A stretch of DNA of 64,000 bases, taken from contig CM071586.1 of the NCBI GenBank assembly GCA_036426205.1, positions 11,265,768-11,329,767 of the forward strand, in the 5' to 3' direction. This stretch comes from Ascaphus truei (taxonomy: Eukaryota; Chordata; Amphibia; Anura; Ascaphidae). Positions 21,163-34,055 of this stretch are shown in pieces (position 1 is the stretch's first letter; each line of letters begins with the position of its first letter). The position numbers and the translations under genes are program-made. The notes below the pieces were generated by a model that searched no databases, was not told the origin of the DNA, and saw only the letters and a list, made by a program, of their open reading frames with translations.

Positions 21163-22073
21163 TTAACTCTGACCTTTGTCTTTCCCCATGAGACGTTCTC
21201 TCGAGTTCATGTTGGGTCTGAACAATATGATGAAACATTTTGGCAGAAACATGCAGACCACTAGAGCCCAGCTGGAGGACAGGATGGCGAAGATCTCCAT
21301 GGCCATGGTGTACTTGCCACGTGCACTGAGGGAGGCCGGGATATAGGACACCCAGACGCTGAGGAAGGCCAGCATGCTGAAGGTGATGAACTTGGCCTCG
21401 TTAAAGTTGTTAGGAAGCTGCCTGACCAGAAAGGCAAGGAAGAAGCTGATGGTGGCTAGGAGACCAAGATATCCCAGCATGCACCAGAATGCTATGGGAG
21501 AGCCCTCGTTACACTCAAAAATTATGATCCCTGGTTGAGTTTGAACGTTGTGTTCTGGGAATGGAGGGGAGCTTGACAGCCACGTGAGGCACAAGCATAG
21601 CTGAATAAGGACACTCAGTCCGATCACAAAGTGGGACACCTGTGTCCCTGTTAACTTCCTTAGGCTGCTTCCCGGCTTTGTGGCCTTGAAAGCAATGACA
21701 ACAGTGATTGTTTTGGCAAGGACACAGGAGACACAGAGGGCAAAGACCATACCGAATGCCACCTGCCGAAGAAGACACTTCACAGCTTGGGGGTAACCTA
21801 TGAAAGCCAAAGAGCAGAGGAAGCAGAGTGATAGGGACACCAGAAGAAGACAACTTAGAGAGTAGTTGTTGGCTCGGATAATGGGAGTGGTTTTGTAGTT
21901 ACTGAAAAGTCCCAAGAGGGCAACTGGGATCATGGAAGAAAAGACACTAGTGATTACCAAAGCAGCACCCAGGGGCTCTTCATAAGAAAGAAACTCAATG
22001 GTTTTTGGGAGGCATCTGTCCTGTTGGACATTGGGCAACTGGTCCCATGGACATCGAAGACAGTCAATGGAGT
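21163..22073 (-). CDS. Vomeronasal type-2 receptor-like, last exon: seven-transmembrane domain
   Basis: This exon encodes the seven-helix membrane domain of a family C G-protein-coupled receptor of the V2R type, which detects peptides or amino acids in olfactory or vomeronasal neurons. It starts after TTTCAG at 22074 with the end of the cysteine-rich region (DCLRCPWDQLPN). The family motif FLSYEEPLG leads into helix 1, and seven hydrophobic helices follow. The end carries the V2R hallmark PKCFIILFRP, then NSRERLMGK and a stop. The length of 302 residues is normal, with no internal stop. Its 5' phase (two bases of a codon) matches the single spare base of the 124-bp exon at 23269-23392. Ligand and exact paralogue cannot be told from sequence alone. 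Confidence 0.9.
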
Positions 22074-23268
22074 CTGAAAGAGACCAATACATATATCTTG
22101 GCTTGTGGAGCACACATAGCTTGTAATTTATGAAAGGAGATACGGTATAGGGAAAAGTTATCAGAGCAGTTCAGGAAAGTTTTTTTTTCTAACAATTATA
22201 GGATTAGTTAGAAGAGGAAGGAATGGTTATAAGATCAGTTAGGGGATACTTAGAGGGCTTAAAGGGAGAAGGTTTATGAAAATGTAGAGGAAGAGTTAAA
22301 GGCAATAGGAATGTAATACAGTAATAATCCCACACCAAAGAAAAGCAAACAATAAACGAAAGGAGTCTGTGACCAAACATCATACAATTTGTGATGCAGT
22401 GGAATACTTCCAGAGACTGAAAGAAGAGGTTTGAGTCTTTAGTTTCTCCCCGAGTGGGTGAGTATGTGAGCGGGTTACAGAATCATGATATAAAACTTGT
22501 AAAATACTTCACTATGGTGACTTACAGTAAATATTTGGACAGAAAGGAGACCCTAGAAGGTTTAATTTTATTAAAATCATATTGAACTCTACAAGGTAGA
22601 AACAGGAAGTCCCCAGGTTGCCTTTCTGATTATGTCACTTGTGGTATAGGAAGTTGCAAGTGTAAAATACCTCAATGAGATTTCCCCAAATCTTTAGTTC
22701 TTCCCAGAAAGGGGAAAATACAATGGAACTGAATGATCGAGCAGCAGAGTTACTTATAACAATGGGGACACATTGCTGCCAAAGACATTCAGTCTGACAC
22801 AAGACTGCCATGTTATATTCCTGCTATTTTCATACACCCTCTTCTGCCGTCAACACATGGTCCCTGTCACATGGATCATGTTCTTAATATTGGTTTAGTT
22901 ACCAGATCCTCCAAATGTTTGTGTCCCATAACCTATAATTTGTTGCTTAAAACACACAACAAAATCTGTTAAATAGGTACATCTGGTCTTCCTGGATCTA
23001 AAAACATGCAGTATGCTGCTAAAGAAGAGGGTAGAGTATGAGCTGCCTTTAATGAAAGGCAATAAGTGAGAAAGGACGTAGGGAGTGAGAGTGATGGTTT
23101 GGTTGGGTTGGGGTCATAAATGGTTCAAAAAAACATTCTTGTGGTTCCACAAAGTTATTGAGATGTTTCTGTTGAAAATGAATGATCAACACAAGATTTA
23201 TCTACTTGATGGTTCATTGAAAACATGGACCACGGTTTGAAGTGACATTAGAAACCATGCTCACTCAC

Positions 23269-23392
23269 CTGTGTGGTTGGAGATCTCTCCTTGGGGACAA
23301 GGGACACAGTGGAAGCAGCAGGCAGGTTTCCCTCTTATAGCTGCCTTCCTGAATCCAGGAGAACAGCTCTGACTGCAGATGGAGAGGGGGAC
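23269..23392 (-). CDS. Vomeronasal type-2 receptor-like, cysteine-rich exon (124 bp)
   Basis: The exon reads VPLSICSQSCSPGFRKAAIR, then CCFHCVPCPQGEISN, the cysteine-rich linker that joins the ligand-binding domain to the membrane domain in family C receptors. Nine-cysteine spacing is conserved with the next exon. It is bounded by CTCTCCAG and GTGAGT, and 124 bp is the usual size of this V2R exon. It ends with one base of the next codon, in phase with 22073. The intron upstream (531 bp) is mostly minisatellite. Confidence 0.92.
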
Positions 23393-23399
23393 CTGGAGA

Positions 23400-23890
23400 G
23401 AGATGGGAGATAGAGACACAGAAACTTATAGTCACCTGCATATACAGAGATAGGATTGAATAGACATAGAAACTGAACTATCTCTCACCTGTATATACGG
23501 TGCATATATGCAGAAAAAATAGTGAATAGGCCCACAGACCAAATTCTCACTCACCTGTATATACAGAGAGAGAAGAGAGACTAAGCTATCTATCCCTGTA
23601 TATACTGTATATACAAGGAGAGGAGAGACTGAGCTATCTACCTTCTGCATATACAGAGAGGAGATACTGAGCTATCAATCTATAATTTGTATATACAGAG
23701 AGAGAGGAGAGCCTGAGCTATCTATCACCTGTATATACAGAGAGAGGAGAGGCTGAGCTATCTATCACCTGTATATTCAGAGAGAGAAGAGACTGAGCTA
23801 TCCATCACCTGTATATACAGAGAGAGATAAAGAGGAGTCACTGAGCTAGCTTGAGCTAGCTATCACCTGTATATACAGAGAGAGAAGAGA
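23400..23890. repeat. Minisatellite within a V2R intron
   Basis: Units of about 55-60 bases built from CTATCACCTGTATATACAG and AGAGAGAGGAGACTGAG recur some eight times. They fill most of the 531-bp intron between two receptor exons, starting only about 8 bases from the acceptor of the 124-bp exon. Confidence 0.85.
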
Positions 23891-23923
23891 CTAAGCATGT
23901 TTAGTGCAGCGTTCAGCATGTAC

Positions 23924-24151
23924 CTGTGTATCCCCCATTGCCCACTTGATGGCGGTAGTGTCCACCATGAATGTGTGTCCTGGCCCGGCACTAGCATCGT
24001 AACTCCCGACCTTTACGTGCTGTATGGTTCCCTGTGAACTCATTTGCCAGTTCACGATGTCGTACAGAGCTGGGATGTCCCCGTTAGAGTCGAAATACAC
24101 ATCTCTGTCATCTTTAGTCCGGAAATGGACAGACTTCATAGAGTGCAGAAC
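23924..24151 (-). CDS. Vomeronasal type-2 receptor-like, 228-bp exon of the ligand-binding domain
   Basis: The exon encodes VLHSMKSVHFRTKDDRDVYF, then DSNGDIPALYDIVNWQ and a conserved C-terminal strand region of the Venus flytrap domain. It lies between CCTCTTAG and GTACAT, is exactly 76 codons long, and joins WE of the upstream exon to VP of the downstream exon without frame loss. The size agrees with the family's fourth coding exon. No stop or missing residue is apparent. Confidence 0.9.
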
Positions 24152-24159
24152 CTAAGAGG

Positions 24160-25310
24160 AAGTTAATTGTATCAGAGGAGCCTCCTTGAGATGGAATAAA
24201 AAGGCACCTTGATAAAATGCTCACGTACGAAACGCATAGGTGCATTTCAACTTGACTCTTTGTGAGCTTGCAAAACATGTATATACATTTTCGAGTTGCC
24301 CTGGATACTCTGTTTTTTTCTCTTTTATTGGCTGTGCTCTGTATTTATCTACTACTCTTGGATTTCCTATATCACGGATTGCATGCCCCAGATTTGCCGG
24401 ACTGTCCTGTGACCTAGCTGACAGGTAATAGGCCATAGGCCCTCATATTACTCTGTTACAGCATTTATAACCTTATTATATACCTGCCTGTGAATTACAT
24501 TGTGTGTCCTACATTGTGGTTGTCAGGTGGACACCACTAGACACATCTCTCTCTGGTAACACTGTATATGGAATCTGTCACTCTGGACATTCATTACAGA
24601 ATCTGGAACTTTATGGACTTATGTACCCACATTTCCAATAGTCAAATGTGATTATTGAGCACCCTTTCTTAAAAAAATCATCTTACAAACATGATTCCTA
24701 TAAATTTATATTGTTCCCGTAGTGCGGGATTCTCTGATGTAATATATGGACATCTAGGGTTGCTACAGTAGATGTTCCTTATATACATGATTGCCCGTTA
24801 TTTAATTTACTTGTCCTGTTGTCCCCGATAGGTCTGTCAGGACGCATACTTGCCTGGTATTTTAGCGTGTTGACTTGAAATGCCTGAACGATTGTATTTA
24901 AATCAACATGACAGATTTCTACGGGAGTGTAATAGTTCCCTTAAATAGCGGTCTCATTAAAATAATACATTTTAGGACTATGACACCCACCACACTTTCA
25001 TACTGGATTTCGGAGTCTCATATTATAAAAAATTAAAAGTGGACACCCTTTGGGCATCGTGTGTAAAGGGTTCTTCTAAGTTAGTAGGGTCAGTGTGAAT
25101 GAGACAACACAATGAAAGGCTAACCAAGAACATACAACAAGTGCCTAAAGCACAAACAAACTTATCTAAAGTGAATAAACTATATAAAGGGAATATACCA
25201 TATATGGAAGAATTCCTTAATATAGACAAAATCTAATAGGAATGGCTGCCAAGGGGAACCTCACAAACAAGTTCTGTCAGGGAACGTGTTACAATACAAT
25301 CAGCAAAAGA
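24160..25310. other. Intronic repeats of the V2R gene; no gene
   Basis: Near 24225-24240 a CGAAACGCATAGG phrase resembles the tail of the hammerhead-like motif, but the hairpin is weak. The rest is AT-rich and unassigned. Confidence 0.4.
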
Positions 25311-25317
25311 AAATGCA

Positions 25318-25495
25318 GTCCCCGGCGCATTATAATATTAAAGATACTAAAAGTACCAATGTTGCTGTCCGTAAAGATATCAAATGGAAAAAAGTCCCAA
25401 TAGTTCAATCGAATGGTGAAGTCCTGAGATATCTTTTCCAATGGTTGTCCTCAGGATAGTCTGTTGATACATGTGGTGTATACAAGCTGAATGTC
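25318..25495. repeat. Inverted-repeat partner of 37063-37240
   Basis: This segment is nearly the reverse complement of 37063-37240; both contain AATGGTGAAGTCCTGAGATA (or its complement) and TTTTCCAATGGTTGTCCTCA. The sequences between them and the foldback arms do not match, so this is probably a separate inserted repeat in opposite orientations, or the outermost remnant of the foldback. Confidence 0.75.
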
Positions 25496-26107
25496 TACCA
25501 CTCTACCATTCCCAACCTGGTTCAGGAGTACCCAGCCGGGCCAAATGCCTTTTTTAATTGTGTGGGGACTCCTTCACTGTCACAGTCTCCCCATTTTTCC
25601 AATATATTGCTGCCCACAGAGACATTCGAGCAGATAAACAGAGACATTGGTTTAAAAATGTATGAATGACTCAATGTCATAGGATTAACCAGTGACGTTG
25701 GATCTGAATTTTTTGCACCCAGTGCATTTAGTACAAATATAATACCCCTTTAGGTCTTTAAGACACATAACCTCTTTATGTTTGGAGACACTGATAGGGC
25801 AACTAGGTACTAATGCTAGCTTCAGATTTTTTTTATATTTCGTGAGGGATGCTGTGAGTTATGTTTAAACAAATAGAGGTGATTAGCCAATCCCTGTACC
25901 TCCATTTATTAAGAGAGGTATTAGTGCTTCTATATATAATAATATGTTTCCCAACATTTGCATTATAGTAACTCTTTTGGTGCCTTAATGGTATTAACAC
26001 AATTGATATTTTTTTATACTGTGCATTTCATCCCGTTGCTATACAAGTGAAGGGGTTAATGGACTTTTCAAAGGTATAAAAAGCAACTATGAACGACAGG
26101 CTCCAAA

Positions 26108-26150
26108 TCCCCTGAGGAAGTGACAATCTGCGTCACGAAACGCATAGGGA
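26108..26150 (+). ncRNA. Hammerhead-like structured motif, copy 3
   Basis: It reads CCCC, TGAGGAA, a perfect five-pair GTGAC/GTCAC hairpin, GAAACGCATA and GGGAGG. The core CTGAGGA matches the hammerhead consensus CUGANGA. A TATAAAAAG lies about 35 bases upstream (near 26074), a spacing that would start transcripts at or just before the motif. Confidence 0.55.
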
Positions 26151-26671
26151 GGAACCTGATCGCGTTGCCTGTCAGTGTGGAGTTGACTTGGACTAAGCAG
26201 TGACGTCATCAGGGAAGGCGTCGGATAACTCGGGGCCACGAGGACAGAAGGAGAGAGGAGAGACGCCAACCTAGCACCGCTGAATTCCGAGTTTCTGCTT
26301 CATGCTGCGGACGGCAACTTTGCAACCACCGAAAAAAACATAACACAATTGCAAAATCATCTGGTGTATCGTACAGTGGCGGCCGCTTCTATCCTAATGC
26401 GGCCGAATCGGCGCAACTTTGATAACCGCGGGCAGATGCATTTTTTTCCCTCAGAATATGTTCCGGTATTTGCACGGTCGTTTAGGGTATTTTCGCGGTC
26501 GTTTAGGGGTCTATGCACTAAACAGGGGAATCAGGTCGAAAAAAAATCAGGTCTTTTTCCTGTCTGGGATTGACCAGCCGTGCCAGGTTTATTGTGGATA
26601 GCGGGGGTGGGTGAAGGGGGTATTTGGCCCTTGGTGGCTGTTTAGGGATTGCGGGGGGGTTGCGGGTGGAC

Positions 26672-26725
26672 GTAACCCCTTCATTACCTTAGCGGTTAAT
26701 ACCGCTACGGTCATGAAGGGGTTAA
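26672..26725. repeat. Self-complementary hairpin (TAACCCCTT... type)
   Basis: TAACCCCTTCATTACCTTAG pairs with the following CGGTCATGAAGGGGTTA around a GCGGTTAATACCGC centre. Sister hairpins lie at 27521-27575, 28545-28599, 31597-31651, 32609-32655, 36469-36521, 36625-36664, 39289-39342, 39751-39803, 47139-47190 and 50972-51032. Confidence 0.8.
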
Positions 26726-26919
26726 GCCCTCTCGCTACCCACCCGCAAGCCCTAAACAACCACCGTTGGGGCTAATACCCCCTTCTCCCACCCCCGCTAA
26801 CCACAATAAAAAAAATACACACACAACAGCCCCACACTAAATAAATAAATAAATATTTAAATATGTACTAATAAAGAATTTCGGTAGCCACATAACGGTA
26901 TCATCTATTTATTTTTTAA

Positions 26920-27040
26920 TTTTATATATAGATATATATATATATATAATATATATATATATATATTATATATATGTTGCTTTAGCTTTACTGTGGAAGG
27001 GTTTTTGTCACTTTTTACCCACCATAACCTTAATAATGTG

Positions 27041-27080
<40 letters not shown>

Positions 27081-27112
27081 TAGATATATATATTAGATAA
27101 TATATATATCTA
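26920..27112. repeat. AT microsatellites in the left foldback arm
   Basis: TATATA tracts around 26925-26975 and 27045-27110 flank a short unique piece. The equivalent site in the right arm (33028-33105) is where the PLE inserted. Confidence 0.85.
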
Positions 27113-30100
27113 CACATGTATTACAGAAACAACCCCTATGCCCCCCTAACATACACATATATGCACATCAATGATACTATAGGCCGGCGGTGGCCCTCGG
27201 GTGTTGCCCGCAGGCCTGCAGTACCAATTCTGTGCCCCCCCAAATTATTGTCAAAATACATACATACTTATAAAGAAATACCTCCCCCCCCTAACACATA
27301 CAGTATAGTAATGGGCACAATTACTATTATCCACAAATGGATAATAGTGAATTTGCCCATTTTAAATACATAAAGAACAATAAATACATTAAATACATAT
27401 TACACTCACCCTTGTCCGGCTGCCACAACGAAGGCCATCCTCATCTTCAGCACCATCGTTCATGCCCCCTCCGATGCTGCAAAACATGAACAAGAATAAA
27501 AACAGCCAATGTAATGTCCCTTAACCCCTTAATCACCATAGCGGTTATTAACCGCTACAGTCATTAAGGGGTTAACCCACCCTCACCCACCACTCGGGAT
27601 GCCTACAGACCCTCCCCCACTAACCCCCTACCCTGTGAGGGCTTACCATCCTCACCCAATACCCAGTCGGGAGGTCTACCCACATACCCTTGGGGCCAAT
27701 ACCCCCTCCCCCCACCCCCAGTACCCACAATAAAAACAATACAGTGCCCCACAATAAACATCATTATATTTATTAAATACATAACCCACCCCCTGTGCCC
27801 CCCCCATAAATACATGATTTATTCTTTTACATAAAGGGTTCATACCCCATGCCCACGTGAGTCCCGCGTGGGCCTGATGGGTCACCTGATAGACCTACAG
27901 GTTACCAGCAACATGTGTCACACAGGTTCTGGAGGCCTGTTGGTGGGTCCCGCCAGGCGCCATGGCCCACCAGGTGGTCTCCGCGGGTCACCGTGGGCCA
28001 CAATTGGGTCCCCGACGGTATGCCCCGCTGTGTCTGGGGGCCCCGGGTCAGACCCACAGGTGTCTGAGGGGCCTCGGGTGGTTCACACGGGGGTCTGGGG
28101 ACCCACGGGTGGTCCCTACGGGTCCTGGGTGCCCCCACAGATGTGTTGGCACCGGTTCTTCCTCGCAGGTGTCCCCCGTGGACCACGCAGCCTGGTACCC
28201 GTGAGAAGCCCGAGGAGACCTCAGGTGGTCTCCAAAGGTCTCTCGCAGACCAAAGGAACAAATCCTGTATGTTAAAAAAATAAACCTGACCTATACATTA
28301 AATACATAAATCTCCCCTCCCCCCCTGACCCACAACACATACAGTACAATAATGTGCAAAATAACTATTATCCAGATAGGGATAATAGATTATCTGCCCA
28401 TTATTAAACACATTAAGTACATAATAAAATAACTAAAGTTCTACTGGCCTCATCAATAAGAAGCCCCCATCGCCAGCAAAATACTTGCCCTCCGTTGCCA
28501 AAAAAATACATAGCCAATACATTGCAATTATATTCTGAGATCAATTAACCCCTTAATCACCTTATCGGATAATAACCGCAAAGGTAATTAAGGGGTTAAG
28601 CCTCCCTGGCCCGATACCCATCCTTCACCCATTCATTTATTCACTGGCTTCATCATGCAACTATATACTGTATATATTTATACACATGATGAACCAATAT
28701 ACAAATAAATGTGTAAGGGTTAACAAAAACATGCTCTAATAAAAATACCACTTCTCCATATCAGCCACAGTCAAGTAAAATCCTATTTCCAAAACAAATC
28801 AAATCTCATCTTCCAATCTAAAGCATCAAATGCCAATCAAAACATTGAATTTACATTGTGTACATGATGCATACAATCTATGCACCAAGTACACCCTGCA
28901 AATCAATGTGAACAATAAAATATTCCAAACAAAATACCATTAAATCCAAACAAGTATACTATTAAAACCAAGCAAGTCACCATAAATCAATTAGCATTCA
29001 TTAATCACATCCAAAAACAATGTAAATACCATCCATAACAATTGCACAATTAACTATTTCAATCGTTAAACAGAACACGTTACCATCAGCCAAAATATAA
29101 ATACCAAAAAGAATACAATATACAAAAGCAAGCCTCACCATGACCTAAAGTACACCATAGCACAAGACCAACAATTACATCTGTCTAATTAGAAAATACA
29201 TTACACACACATTTATGCATAGCAGCAAAGCCAAAATCATTTTAAACACAGCAATACAAGCATTTCCTACCAACCATTTCTTACCCTGTATGTATATATC
29301 GATCTACACATACATACATACATACAGTGGCAAGAAAGGATCTTTAAAAAAAAATCACATGTAAAAAAATCATAAAAACATGTACAAGTTAAAAAAAATA
29401 CATTTCTTTTGTTCACTTACCATTACTTGACCCACTCACCGACACCCGTTGAACAGCTTACTCTCGAACCAATCCACGCACAGGAACCCATAAAATAATA
29501 AACCATAAAATAATAAACCATAAAATAATAAATCAAAACAATCCAGGGGTCTTCTATTTGTAATCCATCTTCATCTGTATTCTTCTTTCTTGTATCTTCC
29601 GCTCTCTTCCGGGGTCTTCTTCTCTTCTTCGGCCACGCCCTGGTCTTCTTTTTCTTCCGGAGGTCCTTCCTCCTCTGCGTCTGCCTTCAAAATGAGACAA
29701 CATAGGCTTTTATAGGCCTATGACGTCACATTTTCGTCATATGGTTCAGGCTTTTATAGGCCTGTGACGTCATAGGCCTATTAAAGCCTATGTCATCTCA
29801 TTTTGAAGGCAGACGCCGAGGAGGAAGGACCTCCGGAAGAAAAAGAAGACCAGGGCATGGCCGAAGAAGAGAAGAAGACCCCGGAAGAGAGCGGAGGATA
29901 CAAGAAAGAAGAATACAGATGAAGATGGATTACAAATAGAAGACCCCTGGATTGTTTTGGTTTATTATTTTAAGGTTTATTATTTTATGGTTTATTATTT
30001 TATGGGTTCCTGTGCGTGGATTGGTTCGAGAGTAAGCTGTTTAACGGAAGTCGGTGAGTGGGTCAAGTAATGGTAATTGAACAAAAGAAATATTTTTTTT

Positions 30101-30295
30101 TAACTTGTACGTTTTTATGATTTTTTTACATGTGATTTTTTTTTTAAAGATCCTTTCTTGCCACTCTATGTATGTATGTATGTCTAGATCGATATATACA
30201 TACAGGGTAAGAAATCGTTTGGTAGGAAATGCTTGTATTGATGTGTTTAAAATGATTTTGGCTATGCTGCTATGCATAAATGTGTGTTTAATGTA

Positions 30296-31003
30296 CAGCT
30301 TAACCCTGTTATAGTGTGGTCCTCGGGAGCCACCCGCGACCATCGCGTTATAAACGGGGTCGCGAAAAAAAATGGCCGCCGAAAAAAAGGTTTTTTTTTT
30401 TTTGTGGTGGTACCGCATCTGCCAGAGGGGGAAAGCTGAGAACTCTCCCAATGTTCCCAGGCCCGGTGGGGCAGCGGCAACAGCACCCAGCACTTACCCG
30501 GCATCCTGCAGCTCTTCTCCCAGTCTCTGCTTCCGTCTTGCGAGAGCAAGCTCCCTTAAAGAGACAGTGTGTCTCTCTGTGTGTGTATATTTGACTGTGT
30601 GAGACTGTGTGTGTGTGTGTCAGTGTGTCAGTGTGTGTGTGTGCAGTGTGCTGTGAGTGTATGCAATGTGCTGTGAGTGTATGCAGTGTGCTGTGAGTGT
30701 GTGTGTGTGTGTGTGCAGTGTACTGTGAGTGTGTGCAGTGTGCTGTGAGTGTGTGCAGTGTGCTTTGTGCGCAGTGTGTGCAGTGTGCAGTGTGCTGTGA
30801 GTGTGTGCAGTGTGCTGTGAGTGTATGCAGTGTGTTGTGAGTGTATGCAATGTGCAGTGAGTGTGTGCAGTGAGTGTGTGCAGTGTGTGTGCAAAAAAAA
30901 AATTAAAATTATTATTATTTTTTTTAAATTCGGGGTCCACGCTCAAACCGCGTTATAAGCGGTTCCGCGTTATAGTGGATCGTGCTATCACGGGGTTGAG
31001 TTG
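30296..31003. mobile_element. TA-flanked MITE inserted in the right foldback arm
   Basis: Ends CAGCTTAACCCTGTTATAG and, reversed, CAACTCAACCCCGTGATAG form imperfect terminal inverted repeats with TA at both sides (30294-30295 and 31004-31005). The opposite foldback arm near 29185 shows the uninterrupted site with a single TA, which proves the insertion and its TA duplication. The interior contains a TG-rich expansion (30550-30900) of the type CAGTGTGCTGTGAGTG. The type is mariner/Tigger-like and non-coding. Confidence 0.85.
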
Positions 31004-33027
31004 TATTTTCTAATTAGATAGATGTAATTTTTGGTCTTGTATGGTGTACTTTAGGTCATGGTGAGGCTTGCTTTTGTATATTGTATTCTTTTTGGTACTT
31101 ATATTTTGGCTGATGGTAACTTGTTCTGTTTAATGATTGAAATAATTAATTGTGTAATTGTTATGGATGGTATTTAAATTGTTTTTGGATGTGATTAGTG
31201 AATGCTAATTGATTTATGGTGACTTGCTTGGTTTTAATAGTATACTTGTTTGGATTTAATGGTATTTTGTTTGGAATATTTTATTGTTAACGTTGATTTG
31301 CAGGGTGTACTTGGTGCATAGCTTGTATGCATCATATACACAATGTAAATTCAATGTTTTGATTGGCATTTGATGCTTAAGATTGGAAGAGGAGATTTGA
31401 TTTGTTTCGGAAATAGGATTTTACTTGACTGTGGCTGATATGGAGAAGTGGTATTTTTATTAGAGCATGTTTTTGTTAACCCTTACACATTTATTGGTAT
31501 AATGGTTCATCATGTGTATATATATACAGTATATAGTTGCATGATGAAGCCACTGTATAAATTAATGGGTGAAGGGTGGGTATCGGGCCAAGGAGGCTTA
31601 CCCCTTAATTATCTTTGCGGTTTTTATCCGATAAGGCGATTAAGGGGTTAATTGATCTCAGAATGTAATTGCAATGTATTGGCAATGTATTTTGATGGCA
31701 AAGGAGGACAAGAATTTTGCTGGCAATGGGGGCTTCTTATTGATGAAGTCAGTAGAACTTTAGTTATTTTATTATGTACTTAATGTGTTTAATAATGGGC
31801 AGATAATCTATTATCCCTATCTGGATAATAGTTATTTTACACATTATTGTACTGTATGTGTTGTGGGTCGGGGGGAGGGGGGGTTGATGTATTTAATGTA
31901 TAGGTCAGGTTTATTTTTTTACATACAGGGTTGGATCCTTTGGTCTGCGAGAGACCTCTGGAGACCACCTGAGGTATCCTCGGGCCTCTCACGGGTACCA
32001 GGCTGCGTGGTCCACAGGGGACACCTGCAGGGAAGAACCGGTGGCCACACATCTGTGGGGCACCGCGGACCTGTAGGGACCACCCGTGGGTCCCCAGACC
32101 CCCATGGGAACCACCCGAGACCCCTCAGACACCTGTGAGTCTGACCCGGGGCCCCCCTACTGTGGGGACCCAATTGTGGCCCACGGTGACCCGCGGAGAC
32201 CCCTGGTGGGCCATGGAGCCTGGCGGGACCCACCAACAGGCCTCCAGAACCTGTGTGAAACATGTTACTGGTAACCTGTAGGTCTGTGAGGTGCCCCGTC
32301 AGGCCCACCGGGGACTCACAGGGTTCATACCCCAGGCCCAAGTATGTAAAAGAATAAATCATGTATTTATGGGGGGGCACAGGGGGTGGGTTATGTATTT
32401 AATATATAGAATGATGTTTATTGTGGGGCTGTGTATTATTTTTATTGTGGGTACTGGGGGTGGGGGGAGGGGGTATTGGCCCCAAGGGTATGTGGGTAGG
32501 CCTCCCGACTGGGTATTGGGTGAGGGTGGTTAGGCCTCACCGGGTGGTGGGGTAGTGGGGGAGGGTATGTAGGCCTCCCGAGAAGTGGGTGAGAGTGGGT
32601 TAACCCTTTAATGACTGTAGCGGTTAATAACCGCTATGGTGATTAAGGTGTTAGGGGACATTACATTGGCTGTTTTTATTCTTGTTCATGTTTTGCAGCA
32701 TTGGAGGGGGCATGGACGGTGATGAAGATGAGGATGGCCTTCATCGTGGCAGACGGACAAGGGTGAGTGCATTATGTATTTATTGTATTTATTGTTCTTT
32801 ATGTATTTTAAATGGGCAAATTCACTATTAACCATATGTGGATAATAGTAATTTTGCATTACTATACTGTATCTGGTAAGGGTTGTGTATTTATGTGTTG
32901 TAATTTTTTTGAGATGCACTGAATTGGTACTGCAGGGCTGCGGGAAACACCCGAGGGCCACCGCCTGCCTATAGTATCATTGATGTGCATAAATGTGTAT
33001 GTTAAGGGGGTATAGGGGTTGTTGCTG

Positions 33028-33104
<77 letters not shown>

Positions 33105-33105
33105 A
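33028..33105. repeat. AT microsatellite at the PLE insertion point
   Basis: A nearly pure TATATA tract ends where the PLE begins. AT tracts also flank its other end (36284-36360). Confidence 0.9.
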
Positions 33106-33789
33106 CAAAACAGACAAGAAAGTAGCGCCAAAAATTAGTGATAATGTGCTATAGTGTTAATTAAATAAACCAAAATATAAACAAGTGTGATACTCACAAA
33201 ATGATATGATTGTGCTAATATATAACTAATGATCACAAAAATGACTAGCTAAAACAACCAATGAAGAAAATAATATAAAACACAATAATATTACATATAG
33301 AATAGAACCAGTCCCAATGAAAAGTCCAAAGGATATTTAAAATAAAGTCCAGTGGCAGGGGAACTTCAGGCAGCTCTCAAACGGATGAACCACATCCAGT
33401 GGAACCTGTAGAAAAGAAAAGAGGAGAGAGCGCTCGCCCCATAGCATAAAACTGTGACAATTTATTGGGGGGGGGGGGAGAGGGAGAGGGATAAGAATCG
33501 CACTCACAAGATTTCAAATAAAAATGCACGATTGTGAATTATATCACCACCAAGCTGGAGAATCACCGCTATTGATGGATAGTGTCCACCGGAAAGATGA
33601 TACTCTGTGTATGTTGTTCTTCAGAAGCATGTACCATCTGTTGTAGCCTTTCCGTGGGTTTCCTGCTACTCGGTTTGGTGTTTCACTCAATGCAGAGGAA
33701 CAGAAGGTCTTTACACACATCCAGCGCGACCCGACCTGATCGCGCACGTCCATATTGATGTAGTATCGTGACGTAGTAACGTAGTGACG

Positions 33790-33832
33790 TCCCTGACGCG
33801 TTTCGTCGCAACGGCGACTTTCTCAAAGGGGG
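33790..33832 (-). ncRNA. Hammerhead-like structured motif, copy 4 (left PLE arm)
   Basis: On the minus strand: CCCC, TTTGAGAAA, a perfect GTCGC/GCGAC hairpin with a CGTT loop, GAA, the palindrome ACGCGT, C and AGGGACG. It is the mirror of copy 5 in the other arm. Confidence 0.55.
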
Positions 33833-34055
33833 ATGGATTCCGAGTTCAAGTGGAGGGATATAAAAACCCTATTGTTGCTTAGCAACCCTCATAGTTAAGT
33901 CCTAATAGGTCCAATCAAATAATTAGTTCCTCATTAGTATTGACAATGAATTAACCATGAAGCTACTAGAGTAACATATTAATGTATAAACATCAGACAA
34001 ACATAAACATGGAAATCCTATAAATGATAACAGAAAACAAGAAGCTGTAATATAA

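Noticed and set aside
24221..24240. Possible further copy of the hammerhead-like motif (ACGAAACGCATAGG)
   Set aside because: The tail is present, but no hairpin of four or more pairs precedes it, so it was not counted.
27868..28275. 135-codon frame and its mirror at 31919-32380 (153 codons)
   Set aside because: The sequence is the GC-rich block of the foldback family. Frames differ between copies and are open on both strands, so no protein is conserved.
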